Origin: Pogonophryne albipinna
Lineage: Eukaryota; Chordata; Actinopteri; Perciformes; Artedidraconidae
Direction of reading: 5' to 3'
NCBI GenBank assembly: GCA_028583405.1
Contig: CM053246.1
Coordinates: 9,561,867 to 9,625,866, forward strand
DNA: 64,000 bases
Within the stretch, counting starts at the first letter, position 1. Every line of letters begins with the position of its first letter. Both the position numbers and the translations under genes were made by a program. Below, piece by piece: positions 1 to 12,855 of this stretch. The notes beneath the pieces are model-generated. The model saw only the letters and a program-made list of their open reading frames with translations, was not told where the DNA came from and ran no database searches.

Positions 1-847
1 AAAAAAGTTAAATCCAGGAAAGTCCTCTGTGGGCTACATACTGTAAAGTGATTTACATATTATTTATCATCCAAAGAGTGCAACTTGCAAAGTAAGAAGA
101 ACGCAGCACTTTAGTCAAGGTCTAAATTGAATCCCGTATACATTTACATTGCCAAATATTCAGCATGCTGTACAAGCTCTCAGGCCTTCAGAACCAAAAT
201 CAGCTCATTCAGTCACAGTCTCAGAGCGTGCAAAGACTCTGTACTTGAATATTAAGCTGACCTTTAAAAGAGAATGCACAACAAAGGCGTTGATACATTT
301 AGCCTGCCTGCTGTCTTCACTTGCAAATGCCGAATAAACTAAATGTTACTTTTGTTTTACACCAAGAACAACCCGAAAGTACTGGAGTAGTTGTTAGGGT
401 GAGATTTATGAATAAATAATCAGTCCAGGGTCTGAGTTGCTTTGTGCCCCACTATTGTGGATAGGCAATAATAAACCACACACTGTACAGAATTGATTAT
501 TCATGCTGGAGATGAAATGAATCGATTGTCCAATGTCTATCAATCATTTACACTGTAAGATCAGAGATTGAGTGGCTCCATCTTCCAGTCTCATTCATTG
601 TACCAATGAAGCAATTGATCAGTGGCACAGGTTCACTGGCTCTGACTAAGCATGTAAGCAGCAGTGGTTATGCTTCCCCGTCTGAGACTAATGGAGAGAT
701 TATGGCCTGAGATGGAGTGGTGACGGATTAATACACCTGACTGTAGCCTCTGTCGGTTTTCCCATCACGTTGTCCCCCCATTGCCTGGCCGACACTCTCT
801 CCACTCTGTCAAATCAAATGAAAGGCACTTTATTGGCGTAACAGTTA
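1..847. other. Intronic DNA, no recognised feature
   Basis: No splice-bounded open frame, repeat end or RNA gene stands out here. The only sizeable open frame (about 60 codons near 149-337) has no recognisable motif. The stretch is probably part of the intron preceding the exon at 22842 or of intergenic DNA; the sequence does not decide between them. Confidence 0.5.
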
Positions 848-1041
848 GGCAAGGCAAGGCAAGGCAAGTTTATTTATATAGCACTTTTCAACACAAGGCA
901 ATTCAAAGTGCTTTACAAAAAAATGAAAGACATTAAGAAAATGGCATTTAAAATCAGTCATTAAAAAGAAAAGCTAATAAAATAAACATTAAAAGAAAAA
1001 ATACATGGAAAAGTTACAGTGCAGTCTAAGATACGAATAGT

Positions 1042-4000
1042 TCAATTAAAAGCAGCGACAAAAAGAAAAGTCTTCAGCCTGGATTTAAAAGTAGTCAGAG
1101 TTGCAGCGGACCTGCAGGTTTCTGGGAGTTTGTTCCAGATATTTGGAGCATAATAACTGAACGCTGCTTTACCATGTTTAGTTCTGACTCTGGGGACAGA
1201 AAGCTGACCAGTCCCTGAAGACCTGAGAGATCTGGATGGTTCATCATTTAGCAGGAGGTCAGAAATGTATTTTGGGCCTAAACCATTCAGTGCTTTATAA
1301 ACCAGCAGCAGTATTTTGAAATCTATTCTTTGACACACAGGAAGCCAGTGTAAAGACTTCAGAACAGGATTGATGTGATCCACTTTCTTAATGTTAGTGA
1401 GGACTCGAGCAGCGGCGTTCTGAATCAGCTGTAGCTTTCTAATAGATTTTTTAGTGAGACCTGTGAAGACACCATTGCAGTAGTCGAGTCTACTGAAGAT
1501 AAAAGCATGGACAAGTTTTTCCAAATCCTGCTGTGACATTAGTCTTTTAATCCTAGATATATTCTTTAGGTGATAGTAGGCTGATTTAGTAACTGTTTTA
1601 ATGTGACTGTTGAAACTCAGGTCAGAGTCCATGACTACACCTAGATTTCTGGCTTTATCTGTTGTTTTGAACATTGCAGACTGAAGCTCAGCGCTAACTT
1701 TTATACGTTCTGCCTTGGCTCCAAAAACCATTACCTCAGTTTTATCTTTGTTTAATTGGAGAAAGTTCTGACACATCCAGTCATTGATTTGTTCAATGCA
1801 CTTACTCAGTGTTTGAATTGGAGCATAGTCTCCTGGTGAAATTGTTACGTAAATTTGTGTGTCATCCGCATAGCTATGGTAACTTATTTTGTTGTTTTTC
1901 ATTATCTGAGCCAGTGGTAGCATGTAGATGTTAAAGAGAAGAGGCCCCAAGATGGAGCCTTGAGGAACCCCACATGTCATATGTGTCAACTCAGATGTGT
2001 ATTTACCTATAGAAACAAAGTTGTTTCTGTCCTTGAAGTAGGATTCAAACCAATTTAGAACTGTTTCCGAAAGTCCCACCCAGTTTTCCAGTCAGTCTAG
2101 TAATATGCTGTGGGCAACAGTGTCAAACGCAGCACTGAGATCTAATAATACTAACACTGAAGTTCTGCCACTGTCTGTGTTTAAGTGGATGTCATTAAAG
2201 ACCTTTACAAGAGCAGTCTCAGTGCTGTGGTTTGGACGAAAGCCTGACTGGAACACATCGAAACAGTTATTTAAATGCAAGAAATTACTCAACTGTTGAA
2301 AAACAACCCTTTCAATGATTTTACCTAGAAATGGGAGGTTTGATATGGGCCTGTAATTGTTCATTACTGAAGCATCTAGATTATTATTTTTTAAGAGCGG
2401 TTTAATGACTGCAGTTTTCAGGGCCTGTGAAAAAATACCTGAGTGAAGAGATTTGTTTACTATATGAAGTAGATCTGAGGCCATGCAAGGCAAAACATCT
2501 TTGAAAAATCCTGTTGGAATAATATCAAGGCAGCAGGAGGAGGACTTCAGAAGTTGTATAATGTCCTCTAGGTTTTTATCATTAATCTGATGGAATTGTG
2601 TCATGGTGTTTGAATTGATGTTAAGTGGACACAGAGACAACACATTTGCTCTTCCTGATGCAGAGGCACTGACTGCTTGTCTGATTTTCTGAATTTTGTC
2701 AGTGAAAAAGGAGGCAAAATCATTGCACGCCCTGGTGGATAGAAATTCAGAGGCTACTGACACTGGGGGGTTAGTTAGTCTGTCGACGGTAGCAAACAAG
2801 GCACGTGCGTTGTTTTTGTTTTTGGTAATGATGTCAGAGAAGAACGATTGTCGTGCGTTTTTCAATTCCAAATTATAAAGGCCAAGTATCTCTTTATAGA
2901 TTTCAAAGTGAACCTGGAGATTTGTTTTTCGCCACCTGCGTTCAGCTTTTCGACATTCTCTTTTTTCTGTTTTCACGGTCATGGCCTTTCTCCATGGAGA
3001 TATTTTCTTCCCAGTCACTTCCTTTACCTTAGTTGGAACAATGGCATCTATAACATTTTTAATTTTTGAATTAAAATGATCTACTAGCTCATTTACTGAG
3101 ATGTTAGCAGGCGCAAGTGTGGAAGAAAAATTCTGAGAAAACATTTCCCTAGTATTTTCAATTAAATATCGCTTTGTGGTTACCTCTTTTTGAACATTTT
3201 TGTGAACAGAAATAGAGCTCTCAAAGAAAACACAGGAATGGTCAGAGAGTGCAACATCAGTCACCACAACCTTAGAGATATTCAGACCCTTTGAGATAAT
3301 TAAGTCCAGAGTGTGCCCCTTATTGTGCGTGGGCTCCGTCACATGCTGAGTCAGTCCATAGCTATCAAGAACACAAAAAAGTTATTTTGCCCCTCTGTCC
3401 TGGGGGTTGTCAACATGGATGTTAAAATCACCAACAATGACTAGACGGTCAAAGTCAATACACACTATAGACAGCAGTTCAGTAAAGTCATCAAAAAAGC
3501 TTGCACAGTATTTGGGTGGTCTATAGATATTTAGGAACAGAGCTCGAGAGGAGCATTTCAGCTGAAGGGCCACATATTCAAAAGAAGCAAAGTTCCCATA
3601 AGATGTCTTCCTGCATTGAAGGGAATCATTCAACAGAATAGCAACTCCACCCCCTTTCTTATGCATTCTTTCCTGACTCATAAAACTAAAGTTGGGAGGG
3701 GTTGATTCGATAAGAACAGCTGCACTGTTATTTTGTTCAATCCAAGTTTCTGTTAAAAACATAAAATCGAGATTGTGCTCAGTGATAAAATCATTGATTA
3801 AAAATGTTTTTCCTGCCAAATACCTGACATTTAATAAAGCTAGTTTAAGTTTGTTAAACACACTATCAGTCATGTTTTTTGTAACAAGCTGTGGCTGACA
3901 TGGAATCACTGCTAAATTAGATAAACTCACACAAACGTTTGAGCGCTTCCTGTGTCTAAGATGATTCACGGCTCTTAATCTATTACCTATCAACACAGAT

Positions 4001-4086
4001 ATCGGCAAAGCTATAGGCAGGCAGGGCCCCGGCATGTCCTGGAAAGAGTTGAGAGTGCCATACGCCCTTGAGCCTGGACCCAGCAC
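1042..4086 (-). pseudogene. L2 copy 1 ORF2 remnant (APE endonuclease and reverse transcriptase)
   Basis: Three in-order open pieces make up ORF2. 4086-3382 carries the endonuclease start (LLNVRYLAGKTF, FLTETWIEQ, YRPPKY, VGDFNIHVD). 3342-2092 carries the endonuclease end (SDHSCVFF) and the first reverse transcriptase blocks ([42 protein letters not shown]). 2079-1042 carries GVPQGSILGPLL, the catalytic YADD near 1861-1872 and a long C-terminal region (FIFSRLDYCN, LHWLPV, NIWNKLPE). The pieces are separated by single in-frame stops, one of which (TGA near 2092) is also present in copy 2. The coding potential is therefore lost by only a few point changes. Confidence 0.88.
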
Positions 4087-4089
4087 ATA

Positions 4090-5698
4090 TCAGTGAGAGT
4101 TTGTTGCATTTTGTACACACACATCCTTATCAGGCTTCGGAGACTGCAGATGCTTTCTTGATGAAGACGGGGGAGATGGTGCGCGTCTCTGCTTCAGTGA
4201 TTTTGGTGGGCGTCGTTGAGGAGCGGGGGTAAAGGACATGCTGCCAGCCCTGCGTATCGCCTTAGTTTGGTTATTGAACTCCAGGATGGAATCGGTGCCA
4301 ACCCTCTGTATCTCCTTCATGGGTTCAACGATCTCCAGGAGGGTGGGCGAGGGTGAAAGGGTGAACGGAGTATCCTCAAAGGCGTTGACAGGGGGGCGGG
4401 GGGTGACGGGCAGTGGAGACTCCTCCATGTGTCTCATTTGTCTCCCATAATCAGAACATTCCTCAGGCGGGTGCAGTGATAATTCTTCAGGGTTTTCTGC
4501 GCGATGTGTTGTGTCTTTCTCCTGTTTTGATTCCTCTTGCCGCTTGTCCTTGGCAGAGGGAACAGATTGATGACGCAGGCAGTTGAAAATGTTAGAGATA
4601 AACAATTTCACTCCTGACTTGTTCAGGCAAACTCCATTTGCCTTGAAAAGATGTCTGCGATCCCAGAAAAAGTTAAAATTGTCAATAAAATTGACAGAAT
4701 GGTCAGTACAGACAGTTGAAAGCCAGGTGTTCAGTGCAAACAATCTGCTGAATCTCTCCACTCCTCTTCTGACTGGCGGTAGAGGGCCACTGATGAACAC
4801 CTCTGCATTTAGAGAGCTGACCGTTTCCATCAAACATTTAAAGTCTTCTTTCAACACTTCTTACTGTTGTTTCACAACATCATTTGTTCCAATGTGTAGT
4901 ACCACATTCTTCACAGTTTGATGTTCAGCCCCAATATGCAGGATCTTCTCAGCCAAGTCAGAGACCACATCCTTGGGAAAACAGAGTACTTTGGTGTTGT
5001 TCTTACTACACAGACCTTTTACATCTCTTACAGCAGAGTCACCCACAATCAGAGTTTCAGGCCCAGTCGTTAGCTTTCCCTCTAGCCTTTTACTTTTGGA
5101 GTAGCTATTGGTCCTTACCCTGCTGTGTGAAGAGGACAGGTTATCCAGGTTAATCAGAAAGAGATCTCCGGTTCTCGGTCAGCGGAGCGTATCTGTTCTG
5201 GATTGGCACACTTGGTGGTTTAGGAGGATTGTTTGTAATTCTCCCTTTAGCAGCTGTCCACGGCTGTGTCCTAGTAGGAACAGGGGTTGAAGAGGCGCTC
5301 TTCCTGGGTGATAACAATGCAGGCCAGCCGGTCGCATCACAGATTTCAGAGCGCTGGGCTCTGCCTGTTATCCGTCCTCCCAAATCCCATGGAAATGATT
5401 TACTCTTCGGCCTTGCACCCAGAGAGTTCCAGGGAGGACTACCACTTGTAGATTTATTACCCGGTACACAGCCCTCCTGTTCCTTGGAATCCTTGTAGCT
5501 GCTAACTAGCTGTGAGTTAGCATACCCTTCTCCATTATTTTGCAACACTGGTAAAGTGGTGTCATTCCCACGACATAGTCCATTCACTGCCACGTTAACT
5601 TCCAACCGTTGCATTTTCATTTCCAACACAGCCATCTTCTGTATAAGTTTGTTGAAGTCATCTGTAGAGAACGGAGGCATTTTGCTACCAACTAGCAT
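4090..5698 (-). pseudogene. L2 copy 1 ORF1 remnant (coiled coil plus SGNH esterase-like domain)
   Basis: Three consecutive minus-strand open pieces (5698-5150, 5046-4861, 4857-4090) form a broken ORF1. The first piece starts MLVGSKMPPFSTDD and has a short heptad-like stretch (KMAVLEMKMQRLEV) suited to a coiled coil. The second and third carry VVLHIGTNDV, ISGPLPPVRRG and the C-terminal DRRHLFKANGVCLNKSGVKL. These resemble the GxND and DxxH blocks of SGNH/GDSL esterases, known from ORF1 proteins of CR1/L2 LINEs. The serine block is visible as VGDSAVRD. The last third is proline-rich and low in complexity. At least two breaks interrupt the frame. Copy 2 has the same order at 40674-42209 on the other strand. 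Confidence 0.8.
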
Positions 5699-6050
5699 GC
5701 AGTAGCCTACCAGGCTTTAGCTGTTGCTAGGCCACGCTACTGTAAGACTGAGGTCGTCGTAAAAATGTTGAAATATGGCTGAAACCCTCTGTCTATTTAC
5801 GAAGATGAACTGTCCCAGTGATAAGTTAATGTCCAGGAGCCGCTGCTCGAAGTTTTCAGAGAATAAGAATAGGAAAATCAGCATAAAAAGTAAGCAGAGG
5901 CAGGAGCAAGCAGAAAAGCGTCTGCACTGTAAGAAAGATAAGGCTCCAGACACATTATTGGTAACTTTGCACATAAATGGTGAGATGAAGGTCAGAGCAT
6001 CTCTTCATAAAGGCCTCATTTTCACATCAAAAAAGCAGAACATATTGAGC

Positions 6051-6341
6051 CAGCGCTGCCCCTGGCCAACTTGTTGCCCTACGCAAAGGTGAGTCATGAG
6101 GCCCCCCGGGTCTGTACCCTAGTCATCACTCATGTCTCTCGAGCATTGACGGGGGGAGCTAGTGGAGCAGCGGGGACACTGCTGGACACGGTGGAGCACA
6201 TAATTGCACCGCATTTGCGCATAACGTGAATTGCGCCGCCATTCCGCATAGGATGAATAATTGCAACATATGTGTGGCCCTTTACGCAAGATGAGGCCCC
6301 ACGCACTCTGCTTGATCTGCATGTAGGGAGGGGCGGCCCTG
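6051..6341. mobile_element. hAT-type MITE, 291 bp
   Basis: The ends CAGCGCTGCCCC and (reverse complement of the right end) CAGGGCCGCCCC form an imperfect inverted repeat. Exact 8-bp copies of TATTGAGC flank the element at 6043-6050 and 6342-6349. An 8-bp duplication with CAG ends is diagnostic of the hAT superfamily. The interior is GC-rich and has no convincing coding sequence, so this is a non-autonomous copy. Confidence 0.8.
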
Positions 6342-8878
6342 TATTGAGCCAAACCATAACACAGATTTGCTTAATGTTTCTCTTGTATCCCTGATTATCT
6401 AATAATTAGTCTTTAATTAAGATCATTTGGATGGGGACTTGAGGTTAGACCGAAAACATTTTGCTTCAGGAAGCAAAAACAAGAGTCCAAAGTCATGCTA
6501 GTGGCTCCTTCATAGGAGCATTGCTAGCAAGCCATGTATCTTCATGTCAGTCAGTCTTGTCTCTCTGTCCTGGCTGGCCAGTCCCTCTTTCCTTCCTCCT
6601 TGTCTGTCTTTCAATCTTTTCTTCTTGTCCGTCCGTCTTTCCGTCAGTCTTTTGGTTTGTCTTTCTGTCCATCCAGCCTTCCTTTCGTCTGCCCGTCTGT
6701 CCGTCCATAGGTAGGCTTGTATTGCTGACTCTCTGTTTAGATACAACTGACAACTTGGCTATGTTGAATAAGTTGTACAACTCACAATCACTAACTCAGT
6801 GACAATAGCCTATTTTTTATACATTTGGTTGATATATTTTCAAATGGTAAAACCCTAATCCTAACCCCAGGAGAACAACAGGGAGAGGAGTAGGTTCCAC
6901 AAAAATGGGCAAACATGGAATGGCTACGTAATATTGTATAAGAATCTATCGATGTATATATAATATCAATTATTTATGTCGTGTTTTTCCATCAACAAGG
7001 AGAAAAAATACCAGATTTCAAAACTATTTCTGAAGATCGTGATCCAGGTCAAGAATCCTAATCAACCTAATGGTGACACCAGATTAAATCAAAAGAACTG
7101 CTCAGGAAAATTACCTTTTGGTGGAATTTGTTTCTGTCAGCTGCTCTTTCCAAGGTCAGTGGAGTGTAACGGCAGGTAACAATGTGGCTTCGAAGCTATC
7201 CCTCTCCTTTCTAAGTGATCTCAAAAATGAAATAAATGAAATGAAATTAAATGAAACTCATATAAGCGACTTTACTCAGTGTTCATGTTGTGTTATGGTT
7301 TTCTCTCTGTGGTGTTAAGAAATAAAGTATCTGTCAAACAGGTTTTATTTTAGTTGCATCAGCTTTACAATACACAATTGGACATCAAATCCCCACACTT
7401 CATCTCCAAATGTTATTGCCCTTATGCTTACATTTAGTTTTACTATTTTCATCAGCTGTGTGTCATCAAAAAGAGGCTGTTTGTGACAGATTTGGGGCTC
7501 TTTATTGTGGTTATCAAATTGGTATTAAATGTAATTCCAGGTGGCTATATAAATGTCTTAAAGTTATAAATCTGACTTTGGGAAACGTGTGGATCCTCTC
7601 AATGCTTTGTACCGAGCATCTATTGTTCAACAAGATAACAGGTGGAAGAGGGCTTTTATCTTCGCTGGTTAAAAATACAGAGAGGCACCAGATGGACCGA
7701 AAGAAGAGGAGGAGGAATAGGACAGTGAACTAAATATTTTCTGAGTTTGTGTTTGTGTGTGTGTGGTAAACAATATCGAGGCATGATAAATAATGTATGT
7801 TCTGTTTGGATGCAGTGTGTTGGTTAATGGTAGTGGTTGCATGGTAAAAGCTGGCATGTAGATAGTAAGATTTGAACAGCCTATCATTTTAACCGAAGTA
7901 GTTGAACGAAAGAACAAGTAGGATGAGCCACTGATTCCAAAAGCCACCACTTCAAATTGCATTTCAGTTACATTACATTTGAATAATGCCTTCAATGTTG
8001 CTTTGGCCATCACTTTGAATTATTTCCACTTCTCTCTGTTTGATATGTGATGATACCCATAAGCCTCAGTCCGCCTTGCAATGGAAAAGAGGGGTACATT
8101 TTATTTCAGTATTCTTATTTGTAGATAACGCACAGCCACACTGTTGAAGGATTCATCCAAACATAGTGTAATGCTAATGATTAGCTTAGTTGATTACTCG
8201 TTTCTGATTGTTCATTATCACCAACAGACCCCTGCTCAGGAGAACAGACCGTTGCTTCGGAGGATTAAGGGACTATGTGCAGTCAATCAAAGAGCGGAAA
8301 GAAGTCCGGTCAATTCAACGTCAACAGTGACAAACAACAAACATTAGTTTTCTCCATCAGAAAACACCAGGGAATACTTTTTGATGATAAATGTTTAGAT
8401 GTGTAGACAGCACAGAACTTTAGATCCATGACGGCTTAACTGTCCCAAGAAAAGAATAAGAACACAAGAGAAGGAAATAGATTGAAAGAAATCAGGCAGG
8501 AAGTAACCACTGACGGGATCATGGTATGGGCTCTGGCAGTGTTTTTCTTACCGGAAGCAGTTCGCTCACTTTTAAATCACTAAAATATATATTCTTTTTT
8601 TTTTCAAGCTGTTTATTTATCTAGTAGGTACATAGGCTCACATCTTTGACTACAGTAACTATCTTTTGTAGTGATTATTCAATCTTGAAAGACATCTCAT
8701 TTTGGTCTCAGTTTAGCCTCTAGGGCCAGTATTTCTGGGATTTGGATTTAACCAGTGAGTTTTATGATTAAGGCCAAGATGAATCTTCAATGAAGCTGTC
8801 AAAGTGTATTGCCCATTTAGCAGCCTGAGACTCGACAATGAGAGTTGAGACACGATATGCATGCAGATATATAACAAC
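6342..8878. other. Intronic DNA with a pyrimidine-rich tract
   Basis: About 2.5 kb with no supported gene. A CTGT/CCGT-rich low-complexity tract at roughly 6545-6715 produces long but compositionally trivial open frames on both strands. A stretch near 8150-8350 shares short blocks with 13640-13850 (GATTACTCGTTTCTGATTG versus GAATACTCGATTCTGATTG), which suggests a shared old repeat. Otherwise I see nothing. Confidence 0.5.
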
Positions 8879-9378
<500 letters not shown>

Positions 9379-9985
9379 AGCAGCCCCCCTGCGGCAGAGG
9401 CCCAGTGATATTTAATGGATTTTTCACAGCCTGTGTGAAGCTCTGCAGTATTCATGACTGGCAGTCATGGAGGGGACTCAGATCAAACAACCAGAGCTAA
9501 TTGCAACCCCCCAAAAACCTTTTGTTCAACTTTTTTAAATCACTATTCTCCTTTATTTTCTCTTTTTATATTAAACTGCCTTTGGTCTAGTCTAATCTGA
9601 CATAAATCTCCATTAATTTACTGTAGTGATGGTGCTCAGTAGCATGGCTGCCTTTGATTGCAGTACCAAAGAAAGGTAACAGGCTCTTGTCAGTGCTGGT
9701 TTTTCTAGAATACACTGAGGAAATCAAAGTAATGTGTGTGCCCATATGCATGAATTATACTTACTCTTGGATTTAACTTAAAGCCTATTGTATGATGTAC
9801 AATTTGTATTAGGTATATCTCAGTGGCAAGACCTGTTGCTGTATAATGAGATTGAAGGTATAGTTGACAAGATGACCACAGTAATGAAGCCCAGCATTTT
9901 GACGAAAAGCGGGATTCAAGTGACAAATGAAAGGGAATCGGGGTGAGTTGTCTGGCCTCTACAAGCAGCCAGAGCAGCTTCAATA

Positions 9986-11180
9986 CAGGGTTTCCCACAC
10001 ATAGACTATACTTGGGCGGTCCGCCCAGGTATATTAACGGCCGCCCAAGTATATTTCGCGACCCATTTAGTTTTTTTATAAAAAAAAAATTGTATTCGTC
10101 CGTGACCACGACGCCATCTGTGATCGATTAACTTGTGGACAATGATCCCTCGCTCCCTTGCTCTGATCTCGCCTCCTTCTGGCCTGTTAAGTGGCCTGCC
10201 TCACACAGGGTGACTGGCTGTCCACATGATGTGGCCTGCCGACATGGCCACTGTCATACAGATTATAAATCAAAGCCCTTGATTGGTCTCTGTGTGTCAT
10301 TCAAGCTCGGGATAACCTCAGCTCAGGTGAGGTAAAGGACTCTCTGAGTGTTTAGATAGTTAACTTAGTCTAAGTTCTCAGTGGGTCTCAAACGGTGTGG
10401 TCACCATTTATGTAAACACATATTTCCATTTGAGAGGTAGTGATTGGTCTAATGGATAGTGAGGTGGGCTGAAGATCGGAAGGCTGTGAGTTCAAATCCC
10501 GCCAGGAACACCACCACTAGTGTGCCCTTGAGTAAGGCACTTAGCCCTTAGTTACTCCAGGGAGAATGTCCCTGTAATCGGTCATTATAAGTCGCTTTGG
10601 ATAAAAGCGTCAGCTAAATGAAATGTAATGTGATTCGTAAAATATGCATGAATAAATAAATAAAAAGTTAACTAGGTCAAAAAAGGTAAGATACACTTTT
10701 AAAACTTGTTGAGAGCTAAAACTAGTCTTTGCTGCTGCCTCAAAGAGGAGCAGGGGGGAGAGGAGGGAGAGGAGGGAGACAGGAGAGGCTGATTCAGGAG
10801 CACAGACACACTCACAACTATAAATGAACCAAAAATAAATTAATAAACAAGTTTCAGTGTTTTTTTCATATTGGAAATGGTATGTTATTGGTTATGGCCA
10901 TGTTTTTATGATTATTGAAATGTATACAGTTCTGTTTAATATAGGTGTTTCCATAGATCTAGTCTCTTTATTTTCCCCTCAAAATGCACCAGATTGATGT
11001 ATTTAACTCCAAAATAAAATCTTACCGGGGGGGGCATGCCCCTGGACCCCCCTAGAGGATTTGAGGTCGACCCCCACTAAAAATCACATGGATAGGTTCC
11101 TAAATACATTTATAAATACATTTATTTTTTTAAATAGTAACCCATGTCCATATGTTCATGTGTGGGTAGTAGATTTAAAC
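9986..11180 (+). mobile_element. hAT-type element, CAGGGTTTCCCACAC end, right end not found
   Basis: The segment starts CAGGGTTTCCCACACATAG, followed by a pair of near-palindromic blocks with CCGCCCA and TATATT, a common hAT sub-terminal design. Its interior shares long blocks with the hAT at 52132-53148 (around GTGAGGTAAAGGACTC and TATGTAAACACATATTTCC). Its right part, including GGACCCCCCTAGAGGA near 11050, matches 17040-17230 in another hAT. No inverted copy of the left end was found, so the right boundary is approximate. A SINE at 10446-10629 interrupts it. Confidence 0.6.
10446..10629 (+). mobile_element. tRNA-derived SINE
   Basis: The head has tRNA-promoter-like boxes (TAATGGATAGTGAGG and, 30-odd bases on, GAGTTCAAATCCCG). 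The tail contains TCGCTTTGGATAAAAGCGTC, a 3' end shared by many fish SINEs and LINEs. A 6-bp repeat, GTGATT, lies at 10440-10445 and 10630-10635. There is no cloverleaf over the whole length, so it is a SINE and not a tRNA gene. It sits inside the hAT starting at 9986. Confidence 0.75.
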
Positions 11181-11352
11181 TATAGGGCTATCACTATGGG
11201 CCCTGCCTGTACCTGTTCGCTCTGCCATCGCGTGAAGGGTCTGCTAACAAGCGACCAACAGAAAGGTTAATGTTGTTGCACGACACCTCAACAAGTACAG
11301 TACAAGCTCCAGCTATAGCTGATTCAAAGTGATATTACCCCTTTGTGTTTTA

Positions 11353-11520
11353 ATCAATCAATCAGTCAAACTTTATTTATATAGCCATATACAACAAATT
11401 ACACATTAGTCTGATAGGGCTTTACAGTGTGTACACAGCGTATGACAAACTGCATCACACAGCAGCAACCTATCAATCACAAGATACACAAAGCCTAAAG
11501 CATACAAATCTTTATCCTTT
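11353..11520 (-). mobile_element. LINE/SINE 3' tail fragment
   Basis: AATCAATCAATCAGTC followed by AAACTTTATTTATATAGCC and GGGCTTTACAGTGTG is the inverted 3' tail common to fish L2-type LINEs and the SINEs that use them, with ATTG-type terminal repeats. Only the tail is present, as expected for a severely 5'-truncated insertion. Confidence 0.6.
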
Positions 11521-11789
11521 ATTTTACTTTAAATGGGGCCATAATTTACTAAATGAACATCATGCTGTATTAAAGAAAACTTAAATAGAAGTGAAGTAGC
11601 GATTCAGATCCCAACTTGTTTAAAAATGTTATTGGCATGATACATCAAGTGAGAAGTAGGGTCCTTTTCCCATAGACTTGATAAATATGATTTCCTTTCT
11701 TGCAACTAATGGAGTTGCCCAAAAATATTAAAATATGAATTGTAAAAAGGGAGGCAGAATCAGTCCTCACATTTAGCATTGCATCTAGG

Positions 11790-12159
11790 TCAAATGTCCT
11801 CACAGAGATTTAAAAAGCAAAAAAAACATGACACAGTAAAAGGAAATACTTATGAAGGTGCTTGAAAGAAATGGTTTGATAGAAATCAACACGTAATGAA
11901 TTAAGACCCCACGGTTTGATGATTGATAGGTGTGTGGGCTGTCTTTCATTTTGACACGCAGAACAATTTTATAATAAACATAGATACTGTATGTTAAATG
12001 GATATATCCGCCTTCTTTCATTTATCTTTCCATTCCCACAACAATATACATAAAGAAATGGCATATTTTGGACATAGTTCGAATGGTGATTAATCATGAT
12101 TAATTAATTTTTAAGCTGTGATTAATCTGATTAAAATGTTTAATCGTTTGACAGCCCTA
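11790..12159 (-). mobile_element. hAT terminus, TAGGGCTGTC type (right end)
   Basis: The reverse complement of 12159 leftwards reads TAGGGCTGTCAAACGATTAA, followed by repeated GATTAATCA motifs. About 300 bp match 53697-53990, the start of another hAT, in inverted orientation. This identifies the segment as a genuine family end. Pairing with the left end at 8879 is possible but lacks a target duplication. Confidence 0.7.
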
Positions 12160-12595
12160 ATTTTTTTGTATCTTGAAAACGTTCAATAAATGAATCAACC
12201 TTTCAATTACAAGGTACAAAAACACCATAGCATACACGTCTTTATTCTTTTTTTTACTCTGAATCGGGCCATCATTTACAAAATGATTGTCATGCTGTAC
12301 TGAAGAACATTTGAAACTTGCGGTACGACACAGAGGTTGCTGCTTGTTTTTTTACTGAGGAGGCTAAACACATTTAATGTAAGACAGAAACTCTTTACAG
12401 CACTAGAAGCAGTCATCACAGTTCACATAAGATCCTGGTGCAACTCCCTCCCAGAGATTTTAAAAAGCAAGAAAGAACTCACAAGAATCAGCAAGCATGC
12501 AACCAAAAGCATCAGCACCACTCAAACCCAACCCCTTAGTGGGAAAGAGGCAGACATTTATATTGAATCTTAAATCATGTGATTGAGGTAAAGAA

Positions 12596-12855
12596 GAATA
12601 ATAATAATAATAATAATAATGCATTACGTTTTTTATTAGAGCGCTTTTACAGGTGCTCAAAGCGCTTTACAAGTACACATTACACATATAAGAGTCATTA
12701 CTGCGGACATTACCCACAGGAGCAAATGCGGGTAAAGTGTGTGCCCAAGGACACAACGGCCTGACGCAGTGGCGGCCGAGGTGGGATTCAAACTGGAGTT
12801 CACCAACGCCCCTTGATCTGATGACCAACGCTCTAACCACTGCGCCAAAACCGCC
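12596..12855 (-). mobile_element. tRNA-derived SINE with (TAA)n-type tail
   Basis: On the minus strand the element opens with a tRNA-like head (TTGGCGCAGTGGTTAGAGCG as box A and AGTTTGAATCCCACC as box B). It then runs through a body with GGACACAACGGCC (plus-strand sense) and ends in the L2-like tail AAAGCGCTTTACAAGTAC beside a short AAT repeat at 12598-12620. The absence of a full cloverleaf excludes a tRNA gene. Confidence 0.75.

Larger units (their letters stand above)
848..5890 (-). mobile_element. L2-clade LINE, copy 1 (near full length, decayed)
   Basis: Read on the minus strand, this is an almost complete non-LTR retrotransposon. It has a short 5' leader, an ORF1 with an SGNH-esterase-like part, an ORF2 with an APE-type endonuclease and reverse transcriptase, and a 3' tail of GGCAA-type pentanucleotide repeats (CCTTG in sense) next to the common fish tail with ATATAGCACTTTTCAACAC. 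The 5' limit near 5890 is set by where homology with copy 2 (40509 onward) stops. In-frame stops split both frames, so it cannot make full proteins. The L2 assignment rests on the YADD reverse transcriptase, the GVPQGSILGPLLF block and the tail; the exact family name is unknown to me. I saw no clear target duplication. Confidence 0.9.

Noticed and set aside
6510..6802. Open frames on both strands rich in Arg/Asp/Thr or Ser/Cys/Pro
   Set aside because: Low-complexity CTGT/CCGT tract; codon content is explained by the repeat.
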